Origin: Tiliqua scincoides
Lineage: Eukaryota; Chordata; Lepidosauria; Squamata; Scincidae
Direction: 5' to 3'
Assembly: GCF_035046505.1 (NCBI RefSeq)
Contig: NC_089826.1
Span: 67,639,254-67,703,253 of the forward strand
Length of the DNA stretch: 64,000 nucleotides
Shown here: positions 13,051 through 24,315 of the stretch, in pieces
Layout of the letters: the number at the start of each line of letters is the position of its first letter
How positions within the stretch are numbered: the stretch's first letter is position 1
Made by a program: the position numbers and the translations under genes
Notes under the pieces: generated by a model
What the model saw: the letters and a program-made list of their open reading frames with translations, nothing else
Database searches by the model: none
Told to the model about the DNA's origin: nothing

Positions 13051-13094
13051 TTTCTTGCTGGTGTGGCCAGGTCGATTGGAGGAACTGCAATCTG

Positions 13095-13270
13095 GAACTG
13101 CAAGCCTAACGTCACTTACCTGGGAGTAAACCCCATTGGTTGTAATGGGATTTACTTCTGAGTAGGCTTGCATAGGATTGGGCTTTCAGGCTGCAATTAC
13201 CTGGGAGTAAACCCCACTGATTCTTAATGGGACTTACCTCTGAATAGACATGCATAGGAATGGGCTCGAA
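13095..13270. mobile_element. Two adjacent 89-bp-family palindromic MITEs
   Basis: Two head-to-tail copies with TACCTGGGAGTAAACCCCAT and GGACTTAC...GCATAGGATTGGGCT arms, directly next to the DCUN1D4 CpG-rich promoter. Confidence 0.7.
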
Positions 13271-13867
13271 CTGGGTATTTAAAAGTGGAGGGGCTGTTCA
13301 CATTCATTTGTCAGTTTATTATCCATATTCTTAATAATTAGCGTTAATAATTAATAATTAAATATTTTTATAAAATCTTAATAGTGATGACTAATAATTG
13401 TCAATTACTAATTGGCAATAATAATTTTCCATACTCTTAATTATAATAATAGTTTTGTGACATAGAACAAAGTACAGAATCATTTATGTAAAACTTAGTG
13501 CAATTTTCTAAGTCTTAAATTCCTCTTTTTTTAATTTTCTTATTCTGTAAATTTTGTATTTTACTGCCCAATCCTATGAATGTCTACTCAGAAGTAAGTA
13601 CCATTAGAGTCAATGGGGCTTTCCTGGAAGTGTGGATAGGATTGGGCTGTTAGTCTTTTTATAAGCTGTGTTAGGTGCCCTATTTTTCTACTAAGGAAAT
13701 GTGGGGTATAAATATCTTAATCCGTGGACTAATGGTACACAGACAGGGGTGGTTGATGATGATGATAGTATTTATATACAGCTTTTCAGCTGAAAGTTCA
13801 CAAAACAGTTTGCAGAGAAAGTCAAATAATTAATGGCTCCCTGTCCCAAAAGTCTCACAGTCTAAAT
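13271..13867. other. Intergenic AT-rich sequence with MITE and LINE/SINE debris
   Basis: Holds one 89-bp palindrome (13566-13651) and, at 13750-13860, a GATGATGATAG...TATATACAGCTTTTCAG fragment resembling a common reptile retroposon tail. No gene seen. Confidence 0.45.
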
Positions 13868-14309
13868 CAGGGGTGCCCAAACCCCGGCCCTGGGGCCACA
13901 TGTGGCCCTCAAGGTCTCTCAATGCGACCCTCAGGGAGCCCTCAATCTCCAATGAGCCTCTGGCCCTCTGGAGCTTTTTTGGAGCCCACACTGGCGGAAC
14001 ACAACTGCTCTCAGCATGAGGGTGACTGTTTGACCTCTCACATGAGCTGTTGGCTTCCTCCACTGCTTGCTGTTTCACATTTGTGATGCAGTAGTGGCAG
14101 CAAAGAAAAGACCAGCCTTGCTTTGTGCAAGACCTTTTATAGACCTTGAGCTATTGCAAGACCTTCATTCATTCATACAAGTTCATCTTTAATATATTTG
14201 ATTATGTATACTTATGTAAATGTATTCAAATTTTAAATGTAAATTAATCCCCCCCCCCAGTATCAGAGAGATGATGTGGCCCTCCTGCCAAAAACTTTGG
14301 ACATCCCTG
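13868..14309. mobile_element. hAT element, CAGGGGTGCCCAAACC type
   Basis: Left end CAGGGGTGCCCAAACC, right end TTTGGACATCCCTG; flanks GTCTAAAT and CTCTAACT (6 of 8). Close relative at 37874-38340. Confidence 0.85.
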
Positions 14310-14401
14310 CTCTAACTGTTGCAAAAGAACATCAGCAGACAGGCACTAGAAAAGACACTTTTGGGGTGAGGAGGGCCAGTTATTCTTCCCCTCATAAATA
14401 A

Positions 14402-14568
14402 GGGCCCAGTTCTATCAACTTTCCAGCACTGGTGCAGCCCCAAGGTAAGGGAACAAATTATCCCATACCTTGAGGAGGCCTTTGTGACTCTCCCCCTGCT
14501 GCAGGAAGCAGCACATGCCCCATGGGTACAGCTACACCACTCCTGGAAAATTGGATAGGATTGGGCCC
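14402..14568. mobile_element. PIF/Harbinger-like palindromic MITE
   Basis: GGGCCCAGTTCTATC ... GATTGGGCCC with TAA on both sides. Confidence 0.7.
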
Positions 14569-15060
14569 TAAAAGAGGAGCACCCACTTGAAAAAGTCCTC
14601 TTACCCAGTTAGCAGGGAGCACTAGCAGGTTGCAGTTAGCTAGCAACACTAGCTAAAACAAATATTGTAAGTGAAGATTGTATCAAATGCTACACTATGT
14701 TACACAGGTTACACTATGTAACCTGTAGATGGCACCCACCACATTTATAGCTGATGCTTTGCCATAAAACTGAAGGTAATTGAACACTGCGTCAGAGTAT
14801 AGTCTGGCATAGAGGATAGTTGCAGAGTTTTCTAGAGGAAGCAATATAAAGTACAGCATATTGCCTCTTTTGTTAGATCAACTTCTTTCAGCATAAGAGT
14901 AATCAAATCCTCAGATCCTCAGATATTTCAGTCAGGAATGAAAGCAGGTACTTGTCACCTGGACACAAAGCAAGGTTTTATTTCCATCAATTTTTAATAT
15001 CTTTTGCAGGTAGATAAAGTCCATCAGCATATAACTAATAGCCTTTCAAATGCTTTATAT

Positions 15061-15460
15061 CGGTGATCTTCACCCTTTTTTTGTGTTGTGACTCCAATAA
15101 ATAAATAAATAACTGAAGTATGACACTGGGGACCTACTGCAAATCCCACCCCCATCCTGGAACCTGGTTTGCCCCCATCACTGCCCACCCCCTGTCCTCA
15201 CCTGCCCTGTTCCTCCACCTCTTGCATCTTCACAACAACCCTGTGAAATAGAAGCTTGAGCAGGACAGGCTTTAGGAGCTGTGGGCAAGACAGCATGAAG
15301 AGACTGCAGGATTATATCAAGAACTCAGTTTGGATACATCAGTACCATTTTGGATGGAAACCAAGCCGTCTCTTGCACAGCCTTTGAAAGTTTGCCACGA
15401 CCCCAAAATGACACATCACAACCCCACTGGGGTCCTGACCCACAGGTTGAAGAACACTGC
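15061..15460. mobile_element. hAT element, 400 bp
   Basis: Left CGGTGATCTTCACCC, right GGTTGAAGAACACTG; 8-bp flanks CTTTATAT and CTTTAAAT (7 of 8). Confidence 0.8.
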
Positions 15461-15551
15461 TTTAAATTGTGTGAGTGTTTGAAATGCTTAAAAGTTGCAT
15501 GATGGGACCATTAATTGTTTGCTGCAGCTGTGTATACTGCATTTCCAATAG

Positions 15552-15720
15552 GAGAGTTAGGATAGTGTAGTGGTTGTGGTGTAGGACAACCTAGGAGATC
15601 CAGGTTCAAATTTCACATAGCCATGAAGCTGCCTGGGTGATCTTGGGCCAATCATTATCTCTCAGCCTAACCTACCTCATAGGATTGTTATGAGGAAGGA
15701 ACCATGTAAACATCTGCAAT
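15552..15720 (+). mobile_element. tRNA-derived SINE (Sauria-like)
   Basis: GTGTAGTGGTT followed by GGTTCAAATTTC resembles the A and B boxes of a tRNA head. The body has CCTAACCTACCTCATAGG and GTTATGAGGAAGG, typical of lizard SINEs. It is not a functional tRNA. Confidence 0.7.
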
Positions 15721-15723
15721 TAG

Positions 15724-16500
15724 TGTAATTAGTGCCCATGTGCTTGCTGGAGGTCAGTGGTTTGACTGTCAGGTCACTAATCCAGCAGCTGCACTGGCTG
15801 TCCATTTGTTTCTGGGCCCAGTTCAAGGTGTTGGTTTTGACCTTTAAGAGCCCAATCGTATGGTCGGCGGGACGTAAGGCATGTTCACGGGGCTCACCGC
15901 CGGGCTCCCACCAGTGCTACGCAGCACTGGCCAGTGCTGGGCTAGCACCTGGCAGTTGCCCAGGTCCCATGGCTCAGCGGTCTCCTGGACTGCCGGGCTG
16001 CAGGACAGTAGATGGGGGCTTGGACAGAGGCGGGAGAAGGCGTTCCAGGGAGGGGGGAGGCGGAAGGGGGGCAGAGAGAGGGCGGAGGGTGGCATGCCAG
16101 GGGGCCTGTAGGAGGTGTGCCAGGGAATCTGCGGAGCTGTGCTCCGCAGGTTCCAGGGCGCTCGTGGAGGGCTGTGCACGAGTGCCTTTTCCTTACCGCC
16201 GACCTTTTGGTCGGTGGTAAGGTGAGTAACCCCATTGCAGGGCTGCTTACCTTACTCAGGGGAAGGGGACAAATGTCCCCTTCTCCCAAGGCGCCCCCCA
16301 TGGTAGCGCAGGAGGTGCTGGATTCAGCGGCAGCCTCTCGGTGCCGCCAAGCCTGGGCAGCTCAGGATTGGGCTGCCCAGCCCTATAGGACTTGGGGCCA
16401 GGATATCTGAGAGACCGCCTTCTTCCATACAATCTGTCTCACCCTCTTCAGTCATTGGAGAGTGCCCTTCAGTAGGATTCCCTCCCCCTTAGCTTACAAA
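15724..16500 (+). mobile_element. LINE fragment (CR1/L2-like C-terminus) interrupted by a palindromic element
   Basis: One frame reads LIQQLHWLSICFWAQFKVLV and LTFKS, the usual C-terminal region of non-LTR reverse transcriptases. After the insertion at 15850-16373 the homology resumes with LGPGYLRDRLLPYNLSHPLQ at about 16390-16480. The copy is fragmentary and lacks the catalytic domains. Confidence 0.65.
15850..16373. mobile_element. GC-rich 524-bp MITE-like element inside a LINE fragment
   Basis: Starts GCCCAATCG and ends AGGATTGGGC, and includes an internal palindrome (GCCGACC...GGTCGG) at about 16198-16215. The flanking LINE reading runs on either side. Long open frames here (up to 162 codons) are by-products of high GC. 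Confidence 0.6.
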
Positions 16501-16696
16501 CTGCTCCTTGCTTAGAGGCTTTCTGGTGGGGCCTAAAGATGCTTCTTTTTATATTTGCCTTCTGAGTTTAAGGCTTTATAGGGTTTTATACTGTTTAGTG
16601 GGCTGCTTTTTATCATTTTACTGTTGGTTTTTTTTATTCTACTCTGGGTTTTTAATGAGGTTTTCTTTAATTTGTTTTTTGGTTGCTTACTTTGTT

Positions 16697-16733
<37 letters not shown>

Positions 16734-17100
16734 TGACAACTTTCTGGAAGTTGCTTTGAGTGCCTGGCAGGGAGAGAAAGCAGGGTAAAAAAAATCTGTA
16801 AATAAATGAACAAACCACCTTGAGCTCCTTGGAAGAAGAGCAGTATAAAAAAATCTGAAAAATAAAATAAAAATAACTGTGCTTTGTGTATGTGTGAGAG
16901 AGAGTTGTCTTTGTGTCTTGTAACAGAAAAAAATTTTTTTAACTAACTTATTTTTGCACAGATTTTTGTGAATTAGAGCCTTCTTCATCAAGTGCATGGA
17001 GTGGCTAAAAAGGAGTAGATGCAAACCAGTGATGGTATTGGAGTTTAATGAGGAGGTTCTTCCTATTACAAGATTTCTTCACACAATTATTTTAGAATGT
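16501..17100. repeat. LINE/SINE 3' tails and a (GT)n microsatellite
   Basis: (GT)15 at 16701-16730. Two retroposon-like tails (TTGCTTTGAGTGCCTGG at about 16751; CACCTTGAGCTCCTTGGAAG at about 16818) end in A-rich AATAAA repeats. Confidence 0.55.
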
Positions 17101-18135
17101 GGCTAAAATACTCTAATCTGAAAACATCAGGCTTTTTGATGGGGAGCAGATATTCATTTGTAGGAGCAAAGTTGGAAGGATGTATGTATGTGTAATCAAA
17201 CCCTCCCCCTCCCCTACTTTTTCTTCTCTACTGTCACTTAAGCAGTCATGTGCACATCCTTGCTCTCTCCTAGTGGTACTCCATGCATTCTGTGGCCATT
17301 TGGCTCTGCTGTTCATAAATTTCTATGTGTGCATGTACTCTTAAGTTAACACAGAAGGTCTTGTTCCTGCTTGACCTATAGCTGAAAACTACTTTTTTTC
17401 TGACCAGTGTAAAGTGTAATGTTCTGCAAGTGTTTGTATATGCCTAGCTGTAGCAATTCATCCAGTAAACTATCTTGAAGGCTTCCAAATAGGGATATTG
17501 TGTCTTGTGTCCTCTGCACAGCTATGGTACTCCCAGATGCTGTGAATTTATTGGTCTTTAGGAATGGTGTTCCATTTACATTGCATCTGCCTTATTGCTG
17601 GGCTTGCAAGTCCAACATAGAAGAAAGCGTTGCAAGGCAAACTATGTTTCCACTTGTTGATGAGGGTTGTCATATTCTCTTTTCTAGCAGTAGCCTCCAT
17701 CCCAAAAAAGCCCCCCTAAAGGTTGGAGGCCCTCCAAAGCAGCAACCCTGTAGCATGTGTAACAAAATTGGCCACAGATGTCCCCTGCAGAAGACTTTTG
17801 TGTTTACATGGGCCTCTGTTGATTTAAGCCAAGTATCTTTAGCTCCTACTAAGGCATTTTCCAGTTTTTATTTCAGCAATAGATTTGCAGCTGATTCAGC
17901 TGCAGTAATTCCAAATTACTGGAAGAGCAGGTACATTTAAAAAAAAAAAAAAGGAAAAGAGCCGATTTAAAGTAATGGAGACAGAATTATTTTTATACAA
18001 CAAGAACAATTCAGAGTTAAGCATTTCAAATTCCTGTTCATTTAAACTGGAGAAAACCAAGAATGTGCATTCTGGATGAAAAAGGTGTCAGGTTCAATCC
18101 CAGGTGGGGCTGGGGAGGCTAGATTACTGACTGAG
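17101..18135. other. Intergenic stretch with a 146-codon frame and an A-tract
   Basis: The plus-strand frame 17500-17940 ends right at an A-tract of 13 (17941-17953). No domain was recognised: it has several Cys but not the spacing of a known zinc knuckle. It may be a processed 3'-UTR copy or chance. Confidence 0.3.
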
Positions 18136-18296
18136 AACCCAATCCTATCCAACTTTCCAGCACCAATGCAACCCCAAGATAAGGGAACAAACCTTCCCTT
18201 AAGGAGGCCTCCATGATGGCCACCCACACCCACAGGATGCAGCTCATGTCCCATTGGTATGGCTGCATCAGCACTGAAAAGTTGGATAGGTAGCCC
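18136..18296. mobile_element. PIF/Harbinger-like MITE (diverged)
   Basis: ACCCAATCCTATCCAACTTT left arm and AAAAGTTGGATAGG right arm; target duplication not clear. Confidence 0.5.
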
Positions 18297-19780
18297 TGAA
18301 ACCCTAAAGAGCTCCTGGCAGGCGGTGTAGGCAATACTGAGCTAGATAGACCAATAGAATGAAAGCTGGTTAGTGAATTAGGGATTTTCCTTCATCACAG
18401 TGAGGCTAACATTAGGCAGAGGTGGCAAAGGATTCAAAATATGCAAAAAATGGGGTGTGACTAAAATGTCCGAGATTTGTACTAAAGCCTTATTATCCTG
18501 CATTGCATAAAAGTAAACCAGTTGCAATCATAGAACAAACTGTAGCTGTTCTCATAACTAATACACAGTAAAGCATCTCCATGCAGCTATATATCAGGTA
18601 CAGAATCATACCGAGAAAATAAGTTTGTAAGCACTTCACTTCTTGTGAACCTGCTCTGAGCCACAAAATGTCTACCCCATGAGGGTGTGTGCAGATACAG
18701 AATTTTACTATAGTAGATGTCAAAACATTGCTATATTTATGTGTATTTTTGAGTGATTTTGTCAATTTCTTTTTTTAATGTGCGTACTGAATCTGTGCTT
18801 CAGAGCTGAGATTCCATTGGACAGCTTTGTGGAATGAAAATGGAAATTAGGGGTCAAAGCAACCAAAACAAATCAAACTTGCTGATCAAGTTTCAGCCCA
18901 AAGTCTTTAGCCCAGGGTCCCTGTTCTGCCAGATTCCCAGTTCAAGCTCCACCTGGAGAATTACACCCACTTTAAGCTCATTAGCACCCCTTCTTTCCTC
19001 CAAAATGACCCTAGTTCTGCCTTGCAGTCCAGCTGGACCCCACCTCCAGGGTAGCTCACCTGTTCAACCTGCAGAGGTCCTCCCTCCTGCCAGCAGCCTC
19101 CCACCACTACAGCAGCCCCTTGGTCCTCAGCAGGTCTTGGGCACAGCAGCCACACACCAAACACCAGCAGTCTGTTCCAGCAGCTTCCAATGCCCATTCA
19201 CCCATCAATTCCTTAGTCCAGTCTGTCTTTCCTCAAGGTTTCCTCCTTCTGTTACCCACACCCCCCCTTCCTGCCTCAGGTGCTCCTTATATCCCTGAGG
19301 GCCCTATTGCCTTCAAGTGGTTGCAGCTGTGTGGCACACGCTGCTGGATGCCCAGGCCTTACCCTTAAAGGGGCCACTGCTGACACCACATCTACCTCCT
19401 CGCCAGATCTTCCGAGATTCCAATACGGTCCCCAGAAGCCTGGAACCAGTACTGAAGAAAGTGTTCATCTTATTGACTTAAGTAGGGCCAAGTGACTTAG
19501 GACATTTATAGTTCACCTTTTTTCCATAATGGAACTCAAAGCAGTGTTGCAGTGTACTGCAACGGTAGACTGAGGGCAGGCTGGGTGCAGTATACAGCAG
19601 CTGATAACTGGCTCCCTGGTCTCCACTTCACCCTTTTACTGAGTAAACTGGGAATGAACTGTGGAAAAGGTAGTTTGCTGTCACCACTCAAAGCTGGAGA
19701 CCCCAGATAGAAAGACATTGCTTTGGAAAAGCCTCCTTCAGGTTCATAGGGAGTTCCAAATCTGCCTGTGTGCTTGTGCA

Positions 19781-19822
<42 letters not shown>

Positions 19823-20592
19823 TATTGCTGCTACTTGCGGAAATCAGGTGAATTTCACAGTCCAATGAACTGCATAGTGATTGTTCACCTTTCACTTCAT
19901 TTTCTGCTGTTTTTCCCTTCCCATTGTTCCTTATGGGGTTACACCTACTTACACCAGCTCTATTGCTGATGTAGTGTTTTTCTGGTGTTGGGGACATATC
20001 ATGGTCTGAAGGGGGGTTAGGATATGGCATGCATCAACTCCTCTCATGTTCCTTCCATGTTATGTCCCAATCTCACAATAGCTTTTATCTTTACTTCTTC
20101 TGGCAAGATTCCAGCTGAGTTTAATCTTTCACCTGCCATAAGTTTGTTATAATGGTTATTTCAAACTGACATTTTGCTTTTTTTAACTTGAGATTGTTTG
20201 CACTTGCAAAGTCCAATACTCTCTGAAGTCCTTCATGGTGTTTTCGTGGTAGTGTCTCAAATTATATTATTATACACTTTTACATCTAGAGCACTTTGCA
20301 GCACCTGGCTCATGGTATAGTTTAATGTTTCAGCTGCTGAACATGGGTGAAAAAACAAACAAACTGTTATCTGCCCAAAATTATATTGGAGGTGCAGACC
20401 TTCAAGGTCTCTGTGTCCATTAGAATTTACTAGTTTTTTTGAAGAATTTGGCCCCTGCCATTTCTGACAATATTTTGTAGCTTGATGGAAGGGCTCTGTT
20501 CTTACCTTTTTTTCTAGCTTTTTGGGATCTATGCACAATGTTAGTATCCCATCTTTCTTCAAATACTAGAGAGTGAACCCAGTCCTGTATTC
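18297..20592. other. Intergenic sequence, no gene recognised
   Basis: Includes (AG)18 at 19784-19819 and a C-rich segment at about 18900-19450 with long but Pro/Ser-rich, low-complexity frames on both strands. CWH43, sometimes neighbouring OCIAD2, was looked for and not seen. Confidence 0.4.
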
Positions 20593-20813
20593 CAGTGGTT
20601 CTCTAACTTTTTGGACTCAGGAGCCCTTACACTCCTCAACAGTCTCAGGGAGCCCTGCAGGTGCATATGTGGAGTCTTGAGGAACCCCAGTGTGCTGGCA
20701 AATGCACAGAGTGGTGCAGTGCTGGTTAGATGGCAGCTACTTAATGATGTGGAGCCTCTAAAGGGGTCTCAGGGAACCCCAGGACTCCTAGGAGCACATT
20801 TTGAGAAACACTA
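20593..20813. mobile_element. hAT element, 221 bp
   Basis: CAGTGGTTCTCTAAC ... TTTTGAGAAACACTA; flanks CTGTATTC and CTGTGTTT (6 of 8). Confidence 0.7.
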
Positions 20814-21894
20814 CTGTGTTTCTTTGACTATGCCTTCTGCTATCATTTTTGTAGCCCTTCCTGTGCAGTTTTTTCCTTAAGGCTTGTGATATATTTCTTA
20901 TGGCATATCAAAGATACAACATCTTCCTTCAGCTGTATTTTATTTGTTACTCGAAAACATCATTGTGTGTATTCTTACTGGCCTCTATCAAAGTGCTGAT
21001 ACTTCAGGACTGGCCATGAAATGCAGTGACGTGAAATTGCCTTGGAGTTGGAGTTGCCTTGGAGGAGAGGTCAGATGTATGAGTCCCCAGTTCACCTGCC
21101 TGCTGTTCCCCAATCCATCTGCCTGCTGTGTACTACTACTTGACAGATATGAACAAGCACAGCATGGCAGGCAGGAGTTTTGCAGCTATGAAACTGACTA
21201 AAATATTACAGTATTTTAATACACTACTTTCAAATGTATTTCACTTATTCTGAAAGAGAATTACAATTTATCCAGTGGAAAAAGGGAAAATCCTCTTTTT
21301 AAAAAATCTAGATTTCCTCCCATTTTTATTTCCCCCCTGGTTAGGAAGAGGTTAATGGAAACATTATATTGGGACAGTTTGAGGTGTAAAATATTGTTCT
21401 CAAGTGTCTCCAACACATCTCACTTTGTTGTTTGGTCTTTTTGCATCCATTTCTTTTATTGATGTCCTGTTCTGTTTTGGCTTTTACACTACCCAAGTTT
21501 TTGCTACTGAAAAGCTCACAGAAAACCAGCTGCACTACTTGTTCTTCCTTTGAAGGTGCTGCGTAGTTGCCATTCAACAACAAAAAATCAGGCCAAAGGC
21601 AAAAACAAACCAGTCAGGCAAAGTAAGGTGTGTTTCAGTTTTCAGAATGTTAGCAAGCAGTAGCTTGAAACCCTGGAAGTCTTTGTTTGCCTGGATTCAT
21701 AGACTCCCCTCCCCCCCAGCAAGTTCCACATGCATATGAATGTCCCTTTCAGAAATAAAATTTCCTTCCAGATTTGTAAGAATACGAGCTATGTAAAAAA
21801 TAAACAAACAAAAAAACAGAACCAGGGGACATCCACTAAAACTGAGTGCTGGGAGAGTTGGAACAGACAAAATGAAATATTTTGTGATTTGTAA
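20814..21894. other. Intergenic sequence, nothing recognised
   Basis: AT-rich, with short chance frames only. Confidence 0.3.
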
Positions 21895-22505
21895 TCCAGT
21901 GTGTAATATGGAACTCCTTGCCACAGGATGTGGTGATGGCACCTGGCCTAGATGCCTTTAAAAGGGATTGGACCAATTTCTGAAGGAAAAGTCCACCACA
22001 GGTTACAAGTTGTGGTGAGAATGTGCAACCTCACACACACACCTGTTTTGTCTGGCATTTGGTTACTGAGTGGATATCTACCCTCTGCGCTCTGAAATAC
22101 TGCTGTGGCTTGACTGATCCCCTGGACTAATCTGTTCCCCTGTGGCAGTGATATGTGTTAGGTTTTGCTTTGTATTTAAGTTTCACTGTTTAATGTTAAA
22201 ATTAACTTTTTAATGCTCTATTTGGTGTCTTTCTACTGGCTGTGATATTTTGTACATTTATTATGGAGCTTTGTGAGCTGCTTTGGGCACTTGCTTTGGC
22301 ATGGGAAAAATGGGATATACAGTTCTCGAATAAAAAGAATAAATAAACCAGGTGCCAGGTGTAAGGGAGGACATCACTATGCAGGTCTCTTGAGGTCTTG
22401 TGTGCTCCCTGAGGTATCTGGTGGGTCACTGTGGGATATAGGAAGCTGGATTAGATGGGCCTTTGGCCTGATCCAGTTGGGGCTCTTCTCATGTTCCTAA
22501 AAAAA
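21895..22505 (+). mobile_element. LINE 3' region split by another retroposon tail
   Basis: GGAACTCCTTGCCACAGGAT and the following LDAFKRDW-like reading match the LINE C-terminus seen inverted at 56225-56640. The match stops at about 22034 and resumes at about 22352 (GGTGTAAGGGAGGAC ... GGCCTGATCCAG), ending in an A-tract at 22499. The insert between has a GAGCTGCTTTGGGCAC tail ending in AATAAATAAA, so it is a second, later retroposon. Confidence 0.65.
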
Positions 22506-22653
22506 AAATACAAAACGTTTTGCAATAGCCAGTGCAATCCTCAGTGTAGGTCAAAAACAAAGGACATCTATTAGGAATCTCAATGAACTGAGCAGCCCTG
22601 TGTGAAAAGGAGAGGCTGCAATCCAAACTGGAGTAGCAAAGCAAACTCTAGTA

Positions 22654-22867
22654 CAGTGATTTTCAGCCAGTGTGCCCTGGCACATTGCAGTGCCCTGAAT
22701 GGTTTGCAGGTGTGCTGTGGGAGGGAGATCGTAGGGCTATGGAGGGATGTGAACCCCCTACCAGCAGCATGGTGTGCTTTCTCAATTGTCAAATAACTGG
22801 TGGTGTGTCCTGACAATTTTAGTGCCTTGTCAATGTGCCCTGAGATGAAAAAGTTTGAAAATAGCTG
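22654..22867. mobile_element. hAT element, 214 bp, perfect target duplication
   Basis: CAGTGATTTTCAGCC ... AGTTTGAAAATAGCTG with CTCTAGTA on both sides (8 of 8). Confidence 0.9.
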
Positions 22868-22954
22868 CTCTAGTAAATCACTGGACTGGTAAATCAGTAG
22901 ACGTGTATACTGTGCGGAGACGGTAGCATGTCCCAAGATTTATAAGTTAGGCTT

Positions 22955-23285
22955 CAGTGGTGTAGCTAGAGGGGGTGCAAAGCACTAAGGGCACAAGCCT
23001 AACCAGGTCTACTCAGAAGTAAGTCCTATTTTATTCAATGGGGCTTACTCTCAGGAAAGTGTGGTTAGGATTGCAGCCTAAGTTTTTCAGGGAGCCTCAC
23101 CGCAGCATGCTAGGGGTCCCTCTTGCACGCTGCGGTGAGGCTCCCCTGCAAACAGCAGGGAGGCTGCGGTGAGGCTCCCAGAACAGCAGTGTTCTGACCC
23201 CTAGGAGGAAGGGGCCGCTTGCATGCTGCGGTGCGGCTCCCTGCAAAACTGAGTGCTTTGCACCCCCCCTCTAGTTACGCCACTG
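22955..23285. mobile_element. hAT element with a nested MITE, touching the OCIAD2 promoter
   Basis: Ends CAGTGGTGTAGCTAGAGG and CCTCTAGTTACGCCACTG; flanks TTAGGCTT and GTCGGCTT (6 of 8). The long inner terminal repeats GGGTGCAAAGCACT / AGTGCTTTGCACC are near-perfect. The MITE 22990-23078 lies inside. Confidence 0.75.
22990..23078. mobile_element. 89-bp palindromic MITE with TAAG duplication
   Basis: GGCACAAGCCTAACCAGGTC ... GGTTAGGATTGCAGCC flanked on both sides by TAAG. Clear nested insertion inside 22955-23285. Confidence 0.85.
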
Positions 23286-23660
23286 GTCGGCTTCTTTAGA
23301 ATATATGCTGGAGCAGCTGCGCGGACCACCGACTGGGAACTGCAGCTAGATCCAAGCTGGGCTTGTTGTTTCCCAGGAAGCGTCCCCTCCTCCAGCTTCT
23401 GCTGCACAGGAGCCCTTGGCCAGGCGCAAAGACGAGAAGGCTCCGCCTCTCCAGGGCATCCTGCATAAGCGGCTCGCGCGCTGGGAAGGTCCGCCCCGGG
23501 GCGGAGGGCGGGGAGCCCCCAGTGGAGGGAGCTGGAGGCGGAAGAAGCGGAGGCAGAGCGCGAGGAGCCTTGCCTGGGGTGTGTGTCGGACGCCAGAGGT
23601 GAGCGCGGTGGCGCGGCCGGAGGGCTGGGGCAGGGCTGTCGTCACCTCTCCAAGGCAAAG
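23280..23660 (+). promoter_or_regulatory. CpG-rich promoter of OCIAD2
   Basis: This short GC- and CpG-rich block sits directly after a nested DNA transposon that ends at 23285. It contains the probable untranslated first exon of OCIAD2, ending at 23598. No TATA box is evident. Low-CpG repeat sequence begins again at about 23.70 kb. Confidence 0.65.
23500..23598 (+). other. OCIAD2: OCIAD2 untranslated exon 1 (start approximate)
   Basis: A strong donor, CCAGAG followed by GTGAGC, closes a CpG-rich stretch at 23598. It is the best donor upstream of the first coding exon, whose acceptor is at 25621. The exon carries no continuation of the OCIAD2 reading frame, so it is taken as 5' UTR. The 5' end given is a guess. 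Confidence 0.5.
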
Positions 23661-23694
23661 TGCCCAGGCGCAGGGCTGGCCGCAAAGACCTACC

Positions 23695-23961
23695 ATCTTT
23701 GCATGTCTACTCGGAAGTAAGTCTCATTGAACTCAGTGAGGCTTGGGCTGCAATCCTGCCCACACTTTCCTGGGAGTAAGCCCCATGGACTACAATGAGA
23801 CTTATAGTAGACGTGCATAGGATTGGGCTTGCTGGCTGCTATCCTATCCGCACTTTCCTGGGAGTAAGTCCCACAGAGTATAATGGGGCTTACTTCTGAG
23901 TAGACATGCGCAGGCTTGGGCTCTTACTCCCAGGGAAGTGTGTAGAGAGGATTGCAGCCTC
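23695..23961. mobile_element. Run of 89-bp-family palindromic MITEs
   Basis: One half-copy, two full copies (about 23746-23830 and 23834-23923) and another half-copy lie head to tail in OCIAD2 intron 1, about 100 nt from the exon 1 donor. Confidence 0.75.
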
Positions 23962-24218
23962 GGAGATGCAGGGGCGCTGATTGTGATTAAGGGACTGCGC
24001 TCCGATCGTTTCAGGGGCACTCTTGACATGCTCTAGGGATGAGAGGTTGTGCTGAAAGCAGTTTGCGGGGCCGAGATCTTTGTAAGAGCAGCCTTATGCC
24101 TGACCACGTTTTGTGAGAAAACACACGAGTGACGGCATAAGTGTTGCGCACAGTAAGGGACATATTGAAAGCACTACTTTTAATCTGTAAGAGCCTATCC
24201 CCGATATTGATCTGACTA

Positions 24219-24315
24219 GGGATGCAATCCTATCCTCACTTACCTGGCAGTAAACCCCATTGCCTATAATGGGACTTACTTCAGAGTAGTCGTGCATAGA
24301 CTGGGCAAGGCTGTA
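24219..24315. mobile_element. 89-bp-family palindromic MITE
   Basis: GATGCAATCCTATCCTCACTT ... GTCGTGCATAGACTGGGC, in OCIAD2 intron 1. Confidence 0.65.

Noticed and set aside
15552-15640. tRNA-like A and B box pattern
   Set aside because: Part of a SINE; no cloverleaf with paired acceptor stem was seen.
15732-16410. Frames of 111-162 codons
   Set aside because: Partly a LINE C-terminus and partly a GC-rich palindromic element; not a host gene.
18834-19298. 154-codon Pro/Ser-rich frame
   Set aside because: Low complexity, no domain, and comparable frames on the other strand; no splice or promoter support.
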